Below are positions 1 to 8,271 of a DNA stretch of 64,000 nt, piece by piece. A program made the position numbers and the translations under genes. Positions within the stretch are counted from its first letter, which is position 1. The number at the start of each line of letters is the position of its first letter. The stretch is from JBGSQR01 sp964509295 (GTDB taxonomy: Bacteria; Desulfobacterota; Desulfuromonadia; Geobacterales; Pseudopelobacteraceae). Below the pieces are notes generated by a model. That model was not told where the DNA came from. It saw nothing but the letters and a program-made list of their open reading frames with translations, and did not search any database. The stretch is from the NCBI GenBank assembly GCA_964509295.1, contig CAZDWS010000006.1, positions 62,001 through 126,000 of the forward strand. The letters are read 5' to 3'.

Positions 1-130
1 CAGTAACCATGACTACCTGATGCCCACCGGCGCTTTGGTGTTCTGCCAATTGCAGGGCATAGGCTACTGAACCGGCAAAAAAGTTTGAAGATAAGACATG
101 TAGGATCCGTAAAGGCATAGGTTGTTCCAT
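1..130 (-). CDS. glycosyltransferase, GT-B fold (N-terminal fragment)
   Basis: Reading leftward from ATG at 130 gives 43 codons that run off the window edge. The start MEQPMPLRILHVLSSN, a glycine turn and then GGHQVVMVT is the usual first beta-strand, loop and second strand of a group 1 (GT4) glycosyltransferase that binds a nucleotide sugar. A second Met at 118 is an alternative start; neither has a strong Shine-Dalgarno. It follows the polysaccharide genes on the same strand, separated from them by a repeat element. Only the N-terminus is visible, so the exact family is provisional. Confidence 0.6.
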   Translation of the reverse strand, partial: MEQPMPLRILHVLSSNFFAGSVAYALQLAEHQSAGGHQVVMVT

Positions 131-186
131 GGTTTGATTGTAACGCAAAACAGTGATCAGTTAATTATCCTAAAATCGGTAGTTCG

Positions 187-330
187 CTTCACGCGAAGGC
201 GCAAAGGCGCAAAGGCGCAAAGAAAGTCAACTGCTTATAAACAATAATTAACTCACCAAATAGGTGAATGGTTTGTTTTTGTTACGTTTAGGTTTTCTTA
301 GCGTTCTTTGCGTCTTTGCATGATCAACTG
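187..330. repeat. CGCAAAG-type inverted repeat element, copy A
   Basis: This gene-free stretch between the glycosyltransferase fragment and the GT9 gene holds a left arm with three tandem copies of GGCGCAAA (about 197-221) and a right arm CTTTGCGTCTTTGCATGA (306-323) that pairs imperfectly with it across an AT-rich middle of about 75 bp. A second copy with the same arm sequence and layout lies at 18082-18205. The rest of 131-345 shows no coding potential. Confidence 0.7.
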
Positions 331-345
331 TTTTTTTAGGTTTTT

Positions 346-1350
346 TTATTTTAATTGTTCCAGCTTTTGAATTACATCCGCAGGCTTGATGTTTTCAATA
401 CAGGCGCAGCGATTATCGCGGCGGCATTGCTGACACTGTTTGTCCAGCACAAGATGTCCGGCTCTTACTCCCAATGGTGACCAGCGCCCCGGATGAATCG
501 GCTGCATGGGTGCAAAAAGTCCAACAGCTACCTTTCCCAAAGCGGCAGCTATATGTAGCGGTCCGGTACTGGCTGCCACAAGGCCATGGGCCCGGCTGAT
601 AAAGGAGATGAATTGATCCAGCGGCATTTTGCCGGTGATATCAGTTACACTGCTACCCCACGATTCCAGTTGCGGTTGCAGGGCAATACCGTCTTCCTTG
701 CTGCCTGAGATAAAAATCTTGTATTTGTCAGGCGGAAGCAGGCGGATCAGCTCGCTGAAGTTCGGAATTCCCCATTCCCGGGCACTGCCTTTTGATTTTG
801 GATGCAGAATCAGATTGAAACGATCGTCAGCAAGCCATCCGGCATAGGATTGATCCAGCTTGGCAGGCCTGGTCAGTCCCATCAACCGGGTCAGTTCTTC
901 AAGTGAAGGTGTGGTTGTTACGCCCAGAGAATTAAAAAGCAGGGCATTCAGCTGGGACTCGTGCAACGGAGACCTTTTTCGCCCCACATTTACCAGCTTA
1001 TTGCAGTTCAGCCAGTGGGTAAAACGGTGCGAAGTGCCAATACGAAGCGGGATTTTACTCTGGCGGGCAACTTTAGCCAGCTCTTTGTTCGGGAATACGT
1101 GCACAATTGCATCGGCCTGCAGGGACGTGAAATATGCAATTCTGTCAGCTTGTGAAAAGCCTGTTATCTCATCCCAATTTATAAAGTGATCGATATGTTC
1201 GCAGGCAGCAATGATCGGCGCCGTATAGGATCGCCCCACAAACCATATTTTCAGGCCCGGGTGCAGTTTTTTCATTAAACCGGCAACCGGCAGAGTCAGG
1301 ATTACATCACCGATACCGTCCGTACGGCTGATGATAAGGTTCTTAATCAT
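346..1350 (-). CDS. glycosyltransferase family 9 (heptosyltransferase-like)
   Basis: This 334-residue protein belongs to the ADP-heptose:LPS heptosyltransferase family (GT9, GT-B fold), which adds heptose or a similar sugar to the LPS inner core at the cytoplasmic face of the inner membrane. Visible features are the N-terminal ISRTDGIGDVILTLP loop, the nucleotide-sugar binding segment STGPLHIAAALGK near residue 260, and a C-terminal cysteine cluster (CQQCRRDNRCAC) of a type also seen in the waaF product at 14807-15883. It is the last complete gene of the minus-strand polysaccharide block and its start touches the stop of the preceding GT2 gene. The acceptor sugar cannot be read from sequence. 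Confidence 0.85.
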   Translation of the reverse strand: MIKNLIISRTDGIGDVILTLPVAGLMKKLHPGLKIWFVGRSYTAPIIAACEHIDHFINWDEITGFSQADRIAYFTSLQADAIVHVFPNKELAKVARQSKIPLRIGTSHRFTHWLNCNKLVNVGRKRSPLHESQLNALLFNSLGVTTTPSLEELTRLMGLTRPAKLDQSYAGWLADDRFNLILHPKSKGSAREWGIPNFSELIRLLPPDKYKIFISGSKEDGIALQPQLESWGSSVTDITGKMPLDQFISFISRAHGLVAASTGPLHIAAALGKVAVGLFAPMQPIHPGRWSPLGVRAGHLVLDKQCQQCRRDNRCACIENIKPADVIQKLEQLK

Positions 1351-2114
1351 TATCGGGAATCCCGGGCCGAGAACATATCCCGTGTCTTGGCATATTTTAT
1401 GAAATTTGCAACAGCCGACAGTATGCAGATCACCAGGCCGTGGTAGCCGTCAAGAAATCCGAGTCGAATTATATACTGTCGGATGAAGCACCAGAGCGGG
1501 TTCAAAACAAGTTTCATGAATCCGGGGCGCCTGCCTTTGTCAAATTGCACCTGGGCCATCATGGTCGTAAATTTTTTGATCTGGTCAAGGTGCTGGTCAA
1601 TCGTGTAGTAGGAGTAGTGTAGCAAATCTCCCGCAATATGCTTCGGTTCGCGGCTGTCGTTAAGCAGATAGCGCTCGTGTATGGTGTTGCCTGTCCAGGC
1701 ACCTTTTCGCTTGTCAAACAGTCGCAGTTTGCGGTCCGGATACCAGCCGCAGTGCCGCACCCAGGTGCCGCAGTAATTGGTCAGGCGGTTGAAGGAGTAG
1801 CCGTCGTGCTGCCAGTTATTCTTGACCTCAAGAATTGATTTTTTCAGTTCGTCGGAAAGTACTTCGTCTGCGTCAAGCGAGAGCACATGGGGGTAGGTGG
1901 CATACTCCAGGGCCTTGTTTTTCTGCTCCACATATCCTAGAAAAGGCTGCTCAATAAAAGTAACCTTGAACTTACTGCAGATCTCTCTTGTCCGGTCAGT
2001 AGATAGAGAATCCAGGATAATGATTTCATCGGCAACATCTGCTATTGCACGCAGGCAGCGCTCGATATTTTTCTCTTCGTTGAAGGTTATGATTACGACA
2101 GAAATGGGGACCAT
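1350..2114 (-). CDS. WaaE/KdtX-like family 2 glycosyltransferase
   Basis: The protein opens with ISVVIITFNEEKNIERCL and has the LDADEVLS motif (DXD metal site) typical of the WaaE/KdtX branch of GT2, which adds glucose or another hexose to the LPS core. The rest is the usual tail with short hydrophobic stretches near the C-terminus. The frame is open to a TTG at 2165, but the ATG at 2114 has AAAGG about 8 bases upstream, gives the family-typical N-terminus, and avoids overlap with the upstream gene; I prefer 2114 (254 residues). It abuts the GT9 gene at 1350. Sugar and acceptor are unknown. Confidence 0.82.
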   Translation of the reverse strand: MVPISVVIITFNEEKNIERCLRAIADVADEIIILDSLSTDRTREICSKFKVTFIEQPFLGYVEQKNKALEYATYPHVLSLDADEVLSDELKKSILEVKNNWQHDGYSFNRLTNYCGTWVRHCGWYPDRKLRLFDKRKGAWTGNTIHERYLLNDSREPKHIAGDLLHYSYYTIDQHLDQIKKFTTMMAQVQFDKGRRPGFMKLVLNPLWCFIRQYIIRLGFLDGYHGLVICILSAVANFIKYAKTRDMFSARDSR

Positions 2115-2142
2115 CAAGAGACCTTTGGTTTGGTTGTTTGTT

Positions 2143-2880
2143 TCAGGAACATTTGCGCAAATCAAGTAAACCTGTTTTTAACTGAAGTTTTCGGTATGTT
2201 GACTTTAGGAACCCTAAATCATACGGCCTGCCAAGGCTTGCACAAATGCCCTTGATACAGGGATATGATGAAAACGAAAATACATCCGGGTTTCCTTTAA
2301 GTTTGTTGAAATATACCTCTTCAATTGAAAGGCCGGAGTTTTCATCAATTTTGTCCAGTAAGCTATATAGATGTTTTTTGTAAAAACCTACCTGCGATTT
2401 GAAAAACCTTGTATCAACTTCATTTTTTTTCACGTCCCAACGAATAAACAGATTGTCCTGGCTGGAATTTGCCAGAATATCGTTGATATTATCAACGAAA
2501 ATCCGTCCGGTTAATTTGTAGAAAGTTGTATTGTCATTTTTCAAAAAGATACTGTTATTAACAGCATAATTCAGAATCTCACCCTCACCATAGCTTTTAC
2601 CCTTGATCTTTATAATATCATAGGAGCCGGTGAAGGATAGAAGTTCAAGCTCCTTGCCATGCTGCTGAGCCAGTAATGTCAGGTCGCTGTAATCATGTTG
2701 ATAGTTGGAGTTTTCGCAGAAAATTATACGGTCAAAATTTGATTTCAGGATCAGGTTTTTGATGTTCTCCAGATATTGATTCAGGCGTTCCAGCCGGTTG
2801 CTAAGCACAACGTGTACGTTCCCCACAGAAGGATCAATTGTGGCGGTGAGGATAATAATATGATGTTGCCTGTCTGACAT
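2143..2880 (-). CDS. unrecognised protein in polysaccharide cluster, possibly a glycosyltransferase
   Basis: I do not recognise the family of this 245-residue protein. It is soluble, with no signal peptide or membrane segment, and starts with a hydrophobic strand (HHIIILTATIDP) as in GT-A enzymes. Its middle section YGEGEILNYAVNNS followed by YKLTGRIFVDN is the sort of segment seen in some sugar-nucleotide-using enzymes, which with its place among glycosyltransferase genes suggests glycan transfer. A GAGG ribosome site lies 5 bases before the ATG at 2880. Composition is more AT-rich than the lipid A genes downstream, as is common for O-antigen genes. No catalytic residue can be named. Confidence 0.6.
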   Translation of the reverse strand: MSDRQHHIIILTATIDPSVGNVHVVLSNRLERLNQYLENIKNLILKSNFDRIIFCENSNYQHDYSDLTLLAQQHGKELELLSFTGSYDIIKIKGKSYGEGEILNYAVNNSIFLKNDNTTFYKLTGRIFVDNINDILANSSQDNLFIRWDVKKNEVDTRFFKSQVGFYKKHLYSLLDKIDENSGLSIEEVYFNKLKGNPDVFSFSSYPCIKGICASLGRPYDLGFLKSTYRKLQLKTGLLDLRKCS

Positions 2881-2913
2881 GGAACCTCTTTCAAGATGAT
2901 AACCTGCAGATAT

Positions 2914-3684
2914 TTAACCGTTTGTACCGGTCAGTTTCCTTATGAAATTCAGGAAAGGAAGCTTAAGTTTGTGCTTAAAAATGAAGTTAAACTGTTTTAT
3001 GTAGATGTAATGGGTCTTGCCAACGCTCCGGAAAAACTTTTCAGCCTCGGCCGCCAGGAATTCATCTCCATAGTTGCCGGAAATACCCCCCTGATAGTAA
3101 GTAGCCATAATCTGGTCTACAAAGTAAGAACGTTTTAGACCATGTTTCCTTAGAATATTATAGGTAAGTACCCGGTCACTCATTACCTTGAAATCAATAT
3201 CATAATGTCCGATAACTTCTCGACGGTACAAAATGGCCTGGTGACAGAGTGGCATACCTTTCAGGAAACGCTGGATGCTTTTTAATCGTTTTCCTTTGAT
3301 ATAGTCAAACGTACCATCTGGATTTATCATGGTAGTTTTACCGTAGATTAATACTGAATTCTCCGGGGCCATATCAACCATAGCGGTCAGCTCTGCTGTC
3401 AGCTCATCACCGGCATTTAAAAAGAGCAGGAATTTGCCATGGGCAAGATCAATGCCTTTGTTCATTGCGTCGTAGATACCCTTATCCGGTTCACTGACCA
3501 GGACATCGATCATTTCTCGATGTGACTCGGCCACTTTTAGAGTGTCATCTGTTGAAGCCCCGTCAACGATAACATATTCGACACGGTCATTTTTGTATGG
3601 TGCGATACTTTTCATAGTGCGCAGCAGGTTTGCGGAATCATTGCGTACAACGGTTATTATGGATACCAGCGGAGCTGAAGACAT
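2914..3684 (-). CDS. family 2 glycosyltransferase
   Basis: This 256-residue GT2 enzyme shows the whole GT-A signature. It starts VSIITVVRNDSANLLRTMKS, has YVIVDGASTDDT near residue 40 for nucleotide binding, then SEPDKGIYDAMNKGI, which is characteristic of the WcaA/colanic-acid type branch, and a degenerate metal site FLNAGDEL near residue 95. It would transfer one sugar during O-unit or core assembly on the cytoplasmic side. No membrane segments are obvious. It sits between the unrecognised gene and a GT4 gene, all on the minus strand. Confidence 0.85.
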   Translation of the reverse strand: MSSAPLVSIITVVRNDSANLLRTMKSIAPYKNDRVEYVIVDGASTDDTLKVAESHREMIDVLVSEPDKGIYDAMNKGIDLAHGKFLLFLNAGDELTAELTAMVDMAPENSVLIYGKTTMINPDGTFDYIKGKRLKSIQRFLKGMPLCHQAILYRREVIGHYDIDFKVMSDRVLTYNILRKHGLKRSYFVDQIMATYYQGGISGNYGDEFLAAEAEKFFRSVGKTHYIYIKQFNFIFKHKLKLPFLNFIRKLTGTNG

Positions 3685-3760
3685 TATTTGGCTTTCCTTG
3701 TTTTTTGTGCTGATGGAGATTTGGTTTGGTTTACTGCCTGATTATAGTTAAATCATCAAA

Positions 3761-4924
3761 TCACTTTTGTAGTTTTAATGCTGTTTGCATATATATTTCT
3801 CTTGTAAGATGGGCAGTTTTTTCCCAGGTAAACTGTTTCGCCCTTGCAATACCAGCCTCCCGCATCTTTTGCAATGAAGCATCGTCGCTCCAGAGTGAAC
3901 TGATACATGCAGCTATCTCTTCCGGGGAGGTGGGATCAAAGTAGCCAGCTGCATCTCCTGCCACTTCCGGTAATGAGGTAACATTGGAACATGCCACCGG
4001 ACATCCGCATGCCATTGCTTCCAACGCCGGAAAACCAAAACCTTCAAATAACGAAGGGAATACCATTATTCGAGCGAGGTTGTAGATTACCGGCAGTTTC
4101 TCATAGGGAAGGTAACCAAGTACACGGACGTTGTCCTGGAGCCCAAGCTCCGAGATCTTTGTCATTAAGCTTCCTCTTGCCGATGTTGCAACGCCGGTAA
4201 GTACCAGTTCCCCATCAAAATGGTATTGATCTTTGAGAATAGTGATAGCTCTAAGCAGATTGATGTGGTTTTTATGAAGCCAGGTGGCTGCCGGATAATA
4301 AAGAAATGGTTTAGTCAGTCCCAAATCCTTTCTTTCAATATCCAGAATACCTTGATCGTCAATTTTACTGTATTCGTTTCCAACCCCCAGATGCACTACT
4401 TTAATATGGTCATCCGGGACATTATAGCTGTCTATAAGGGTTTGTTTTGTGTGATGTGAATCGGCAATAATACAGTCGGCTTCGAAGGCCGCTCTACGGT
4501 AAAGACTGTCTCTGCCCCTAACATCCTTGCTCTTGAAAAACTCCGGGTAATAGTGGTGTTGGATGTCATGGAATGTCACGATCAATGGTGTCTTGAACTT
4601 GCTGTCCCTGACACTGGTGAACGGATTATGAAGGAGATCCAGACCAAGTCTGTCGATTTCTACCTGGACCAGGTCCACCCGAAAAACCTTTCTGGTAAGA
4701 CTCCTTAAAAGTCTGGCAGGAGAGTTCTTATCGTTTTTAAATATCAGTGTTGCTACTCGATCAATAATGGAATCAAAATACCCCACGTTGTGGTCGGTGC
4801 ATATCAGGGTGTATCTATTTTCCTGATCATTTACTGCAAGCCATGAAACCAGATTGCGGACGTAAGTTTCAACTCCCCCCATCCGTCCCGGCGTAAAATC
4901 AACCAAACTTATTCCAATATTCAT
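3761..4924 (-). CDS. family 4 (group 1) glycosyltransferase
   Basis: This is a 387-residue GT-B enzyme. The N-terminus carries the glycine loop GRMGGVETYVRNL that binds the acceptor side. The C-terminal Rossmann half carries PSLFEGFGFPALEAMACG, whose glutamates are the EX7E nucleotide-sugar motif of GT4 retaining enzymes, followed by NVTSLPEVAGDAAGYFDP. Such proteins are often mannosyl- or rhamnosyltransferases in O-antigen clusters, and a gmd gene next door supplying GDP-sugars fits, but the donor is inference. ATG at 4924. Confidence 0.87.
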   Translation of the reverse strand: MNIGISLVDFTPGRMGGVETYVRNLVSWLAVNDQENRYTLICTDHNVGYFDSIIDRVATLIFKNDKNSPARLLRSLTRKVFRVDLVQVEIDRLGLDLLHNPFTSVRDSKFKTPLIVTFHDIQHHYYPEFFKSKDVRGRDSLYRRAAFEADCIIADSHHTKQTLIDSYNVPDDHIKVVHLGVGNEYSKIDDQGILDIERKDLGLTKPFLYYPAATWLHKNHINLLRAITILKDQYHFDGELVLTGVATSARGSLMTKISELGLQDNVRVLGYLPYEKLPVIYNLARIMVFPSLFEGFGFPALEAMACGCPVACSNVTSLPEVAGDAAGYFDPTSPEEIAACISSLWSDDASLQKMREAGIARAKQFTWEKTAHLTREIYMQTALKLQK

Positions 4925-4976
4925 ATCATAGCCTGTTCACTGATCTAAAATAACGTGGTGGGATGAAAACCCTGTT

Positions 4977-5936
4977 TCAAGCATTCATGCAATGAGTTGT
5001 CATCATTTTTACAACATCACGCATACGATGTTCTGCTCTCCATCCAAGTGTCGCTGCCGCCTTACCTGCATTACCTCTGCTTACCATTATCTCTGAAGGT
5101 CTGATCAAAGATTCGTCAGTTATAACGTGGTCCTGCCAATTGAGCCCGACATTTTTGAATGCTTCTTCGATAAAACAACCGAGTGTGTTGGTCTCCGAGG
5201 TGGCAATTACAAAGTCATCGGCTTTTTCCTGTTGGAGCATAAGCCACATGGCCTCCACATATTCGGGGGCCCATCCCCAGTCCCGTGAGATTGAGATGTT
5301 CCCAAGATGGAGCTTTTCCTGGCTTCCAGCGGCTATGCGACAGGCCGATTTAACTATCTTTTGTGTAACGAAGCGTTCAGGTCTTAAGGGGGATTCGTGG
5401 TTGAACAGTATACCGGTACATGCAAAGAGATTATAGGCTTCGCGGTAGTTTGCCACTTCCCAGAAAGCGGTTGCTTTAGCTACAGCATAAGGACTGCGAG
5501 GGCGAAATGGAGTCTCCTCGTCCGCCGGCTCTCCACCGGTATTACCAAAACATTCACTGGAACCGGCACTGTACAGTTTCATGGGGTTGCCGATAAAACG
5601 CATCGCTTCCAGCAGGTTCAATGTCCCTACGCCAATACTCTCCAATGTTTCAACCGGCTGGTCGAAGGAGAGACCGACCGAGCTTTGACCGGCAAGATTA
5701 TATATTTCGTCCGGTTGTACTTTAACCAGCACCTGCAGGACACTTCTGAAATCATTTGGTGCCATGGAGTGAAATGTGATTTTCTCCTTGAGACCTAATG
5801 TCTGGAGATTATAAAAAGTTGCCATTTGTGCGTCACGGGCTGTTCCATGGACAATGTAGCCTTTGTCGCACAGCAACCTGGCAAGGTAGGCTCCATCCTG
5901 CCCGGATATGCCGCAAATCAGTGCAGTTTTAACCAT
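4977..5936 (-). CDS. gmd: GDP-mannose 4,6-dehydratase
   Basis: This 319-residue short-chain dehydrogenase/reductase converts GDP-mannose to GDP-4-keto-6-deoxymannose, the precursor of GDP-fucose, GDP-rhamnose and GDP-perosamine. The NAD(P) loop ALICGISGQDGAYLARLL is Gmd-like. The catalytic set is present as GSSECFG followed by YAVAK, and ILFNHESPLRPERFVTQKI is the Gmd hallmark. GGGAGGAGAT precedes the ATG, an unusually strong ribosome site for this block. It is slightly shorter than enterobacterial Gmd (about 370). No GMD reductase or fucose synthase is in the window, whereas a perosamine-synthase-like gene lies 2.3 kb upstream, which makes an aminosugar the likely end product. Confidence 0.88.
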   Translation of the reverse strand: MVKTALICGISGQDGAYLARLLCDKGYIVHGTARDAQMATFYNLQTLGLKEKITFHSMAPNDFRSVLQVLVKVQPDEIYNLAGQSSVGLSFDQPVETLESIGVGTLNLLEAMRFIGNPMKLYSAGSSECFGNTGGEPADEETPFRPRSPYAVAKATAFWEVANYREAYNLFACTGILFNHESPLRPERFVTQKIVKSACRIAAGSQEKLHLGNISISRDWGWAPEYVEAMWLMLQQEKADDFVIATSETNTLGCFIEEAFKNVGLNWQDHVITDESLIRPSEIMVSRGNAGKAAATLGWRAEHRMRDVVKMMTTHCMNA

Positions 5937-5973
5937 ATCTCCTCCCTACCAATTATGAAAAATACATTTGCTA

Positions 5974-6843
5974 CTAACCATTTTTTCGGTGACGCATAAC
6001 ATGAAACTGAAGCCGGAAAGCCTTATAGTTCAAATACAGGAGTCGTAATGACAAAATTACTTTGTGAGTGAGCCCGGCCTCTTTCATATATTTCCATGTA
6101 TCAAGTGATAATTTGTTAAATGGAAATACCCAGTCTAATCTGCTGGTTCTATACTGGGCAAAAATGTCGGTTGAATTGCTTACACCCTTATTTCCAAGTT
6201 CAACCCAACCATCTGCAACTCGTTTTAGTTTCCCTCGGTTTGCCAGGTGAGTTATCAAAGACCAGTCAGAACCTAAAAAGCTACTATCTATGTGTTTCCA
6301 TCCTAGTAGGGGCTCTCGTCTGAAAAGAGAATAAAAGCGACCATTTGCATGCCACTTTTTGAAAACGGCTACTATTCGGTCGTGTCGGTTTTCCGAGTCA
6401 AGAGATGAATCGCCCATTTTTACTTCATTAAAATTACCGTTGCAGAATTTTACCGGCGAAGTTGAGCTGATATAATCAGGATTAGATTTCAGAAAGTTAA
6501 GATTGGCATGCAGGAAATCTGGTGAACGAATATCATCACAGGCCGCCCACATGAAATATTCACCAAGCGCTTCATCAAGTACATATTTGAAGTTTGCAAT
6601 TGCCCCTTGATTAACGGCTTGCCGGATATACCTGACCCTAAAATCTTTTTTTTCATATTCCCGACAGATTGCTTCGGTTGAATCCGTTGAGGCATTATCT
6701 GAGATGATAAGCTCAAAATCTTTGAATGTTTGAGCAAGTAAGGATTCAATTGTGTCACGGATAACTTTGTCACCGTTGTAAACCGGCATACCGATGCTGA
6801 TAGTTGGCGCCTGTTTTGATTTAGTCTGGCTTAAATCGGTCAT
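5974..6843 (-). CDS. family 2 glycosyltransferase
   Basis: This 289-residue GT-A enzyme starts TISIGMPVYNGDKVIRDTIE, continues with FELIISDNASTDSTEAIC, and carries the metal-binding site WAACDDIRSP near residue 100. After the catalytic domain the C-terminal third is basic with aromatic clusters (YLNYKAFRLQFHVMRHRK), likely membrane-peripheral. It lies between gmd and the CmcI-type methyltransferase on the same strand. Donor and acceptor are unknown. Confidence 0.84.
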   Translation of the reverse strand: MTDLSQTKSKQAPTISIGMPVYNGDKVIRDTIESLLAQTFKDFELIISDNASTDSTEAICREYEKKDFRVRYIRQAVNQGAIANFKYVLDEALGEYFMWAACDDIRSPDFLHANLNFLKSNPDYISSTSPVKFCNGNFNEVKMGDSSLDSENRHDRIVAVFKKWHANGRFYSLFRREPLLGWKHIDSSFLGSDWSLITHLANRGKLKRVADGWVELGNKGVSNSTDIFAQYRTSRLDWVFPFNKLSLDTWKYMKEAGLTHKVILSLRLLYLNYKAFRLQFHVMRHRKNG

Positions 6844-6874
6844 TATAATCTCAAAAATAGTTCAACAAAAGGAA

Positions 6875-7606
6875 TTAGCCGACTCTCTTCAGGTATCCAT
6901 CAGGTGCAACAGTTATCAGAAGTTTGTTCTGAATACTTTTATCGATTTCAAACTCAGGGTGGGATTTAATATATTCCCACACTGCCGTTTTAGGATTGTC
7001 GCCAGGGCCCCACGGACGGTCAGGGAAAAAGTCTGCAGGCATGTCCTCAACTACAGTATCAAAGACTACACAGTAGCTGCCGATAGTTGTCAGTTGTGCG
7101 TAAGCATTTAATTCCGCCAACACGTGTTCATGAGTATGATTGGAGTCGAGAATAACGAGGATGCGTTCTTTACCCTTAGCTTTTTCATGAACCTGAGCAA
7201 TAACTTCCTGCGAAATTGAAGATCCCTGTATCATTGTTATGCGTTTATACATCGGATGTGCTTTGATTGCATCCCGGTTGTGCTGTCTAATATCGATGTC
7301 GATTCCCAGCACTTCTGCGCTTACAGGGCCACCGCAGGCCGCGTTCAATTCCAGCATTGATGCCGAAAAGATCAGTGAACCGCCATGGGCAATTCCGGTC
7401 TCGATAATGAGGTCGGGTTGTACCTTCCAGATAATTTCCTGCATGGCGACAATATCTTGTGGAAATTGGATTATAGGACGCCCCATCCAGGTAAAGTTGT
7501 ATGAATATTTGTATTTGCAAAGGCTATTGAAGTATTGCTCTGTTTCAACCTGCAGCGATTGGTCCTTTTGCATTTCGTTAATATTATCGATGTTTATGTT
7601 ACTCAT
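6875..7606 (-). CDS. CmcI/cephalosporin-hydroxylase family SAM-dependent methyltransferase
   Basis: This 243-residue protein matches the CmcI family, a Rossmann-fold SAM enzyme group that in polysaccharide and glycolipid clusters O-methylates sugars. Visible are IIETGIAHGGSLIFSA (SAM loop, near residue 70), LGIDIDIRQHNRDAI, the metal-site region LVILDSNHTHEHVL near residue 155, and the family-typical tail WGPGDNPKTAVWEY. Its ATG at 7606 shares one base with the stop of the upstream acyltransferase, so the two are translationally coupled. A likely job is methyl decoration or capping of the O-chain; this is inference. Confidence 0.78.
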   Translation of the reverse strand: MSNINIDNINEMQKDQSLQVETEQYFNSLCKYKYSYNFTWMGRPIIQFPQDIVAMQEIIWKVQPDLIIETGIAHGGSLIFSASMLELNAACGGPVSAEVLGIDIDIRQHNRDAIKAHPMYKRITMIQGSSISQEVIAQVHEKAKGKERILVILDSNHTHEHVLAELNAYAQLTTIGSYCVVFDTVVEDMPADFFPDRPWGPGDNPKTAVWEYIKSHPEFEIDKSIQNKLLITVAPDGYLKRVG

Positions 7607-8271
7607 TATAAGCTCTCCTTTATTATTCGGGCTGGGTTTCCAAACGCTACAACATTATCGGGAATATTCTTAGTTACAACAGAACCGGCTCCAATTATTG
7701 AATTTGCACCAATACTGATATTTGGCAATAATACGGCACCAGCACCAATGAATGCAAAAGCCCCTACTTTAATGTTACCGCACAGGGTCGCGCCCGGAGC
7801 TATATGAACTCCCTCAGATATAATGCAGTCATGATCAATGCTGGCTTTCGTATTAACTATGGTCGCATCACCTATATAAGCATTAGCGCCAATTACTGAT
7901 TGAGCCAGTATTTGACAGTTTTTGCCTATTGTAGAATTACGTAAAACAGTGGCACTGGGGTGAATAAGTGTAGGTGTCATTAAACCATCGGTTTGAAAAA
8001 ATTTGAAATAATTATATCGATCTTTACCACGGCTGCCTCCGATGGCAGCAATTGCATTCAGCTGATTTAAAGAGGTGCTCTGATAAAGCCAGTTTCTATA
8101 ACCTTCAATTCCATAATAAATCGGAGTCTCTTCGAGAGGTGACTCTGTGAGAGGATTTATGTCGAATACTGCTTCAATGGTGCCATTGAGGTGTAATAGA
8201 ATTATATCTGCAAGAACTTTTGCCTGGCCTGTTCCTCCCCATAGAATAAAACGGTTATTGGTGCATTGCAT
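7606..8271 (-). CDS. NeuD/PglD-like sugar O/N-acyltransferase
   Basis: The 221-residue protein has a short N-terminal Rossmann-like domain (RFILWGGTGQAKVLADII) joined to a left-handed beta-helix of hexapeptide repeats from about residue 95. The pattern INTKAS...HDC, GVHIAPGATLCG and GAFAFIGAGAVLLP is that of NeuD, PglD and PerB acyltransferases, which acetylate an amino sugar nucleotide using acyl-CoA. The His of SIDHDCII is the expected catalytic base. It overlaps the perosamine-synthase-like gene by 17 bp, suggesting it acylates that enzyme's amino product, as PerB does with GDP-perosamine. Confidence 0.83.
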   Translation of the reverse strand: MQCTNNRFILWGGTGQAKVLADIILLHLNGTIEAVFDINPLTESPLEETPIYYGIEGYRNWLYQSTSLNQLNAIAAIGGSRGKDRYNYFKFFQTDGLMTPTLIHPSATVLRNSTIGKNCQILAQSVIGANAYIGDATIVNTKASIDHDCIISEGVHIAPGATLCGNIKVGAFAFIGAGAVLLPNISIGANSIIGAGSVVTKNIPDNVVAFGNPARIIKESL

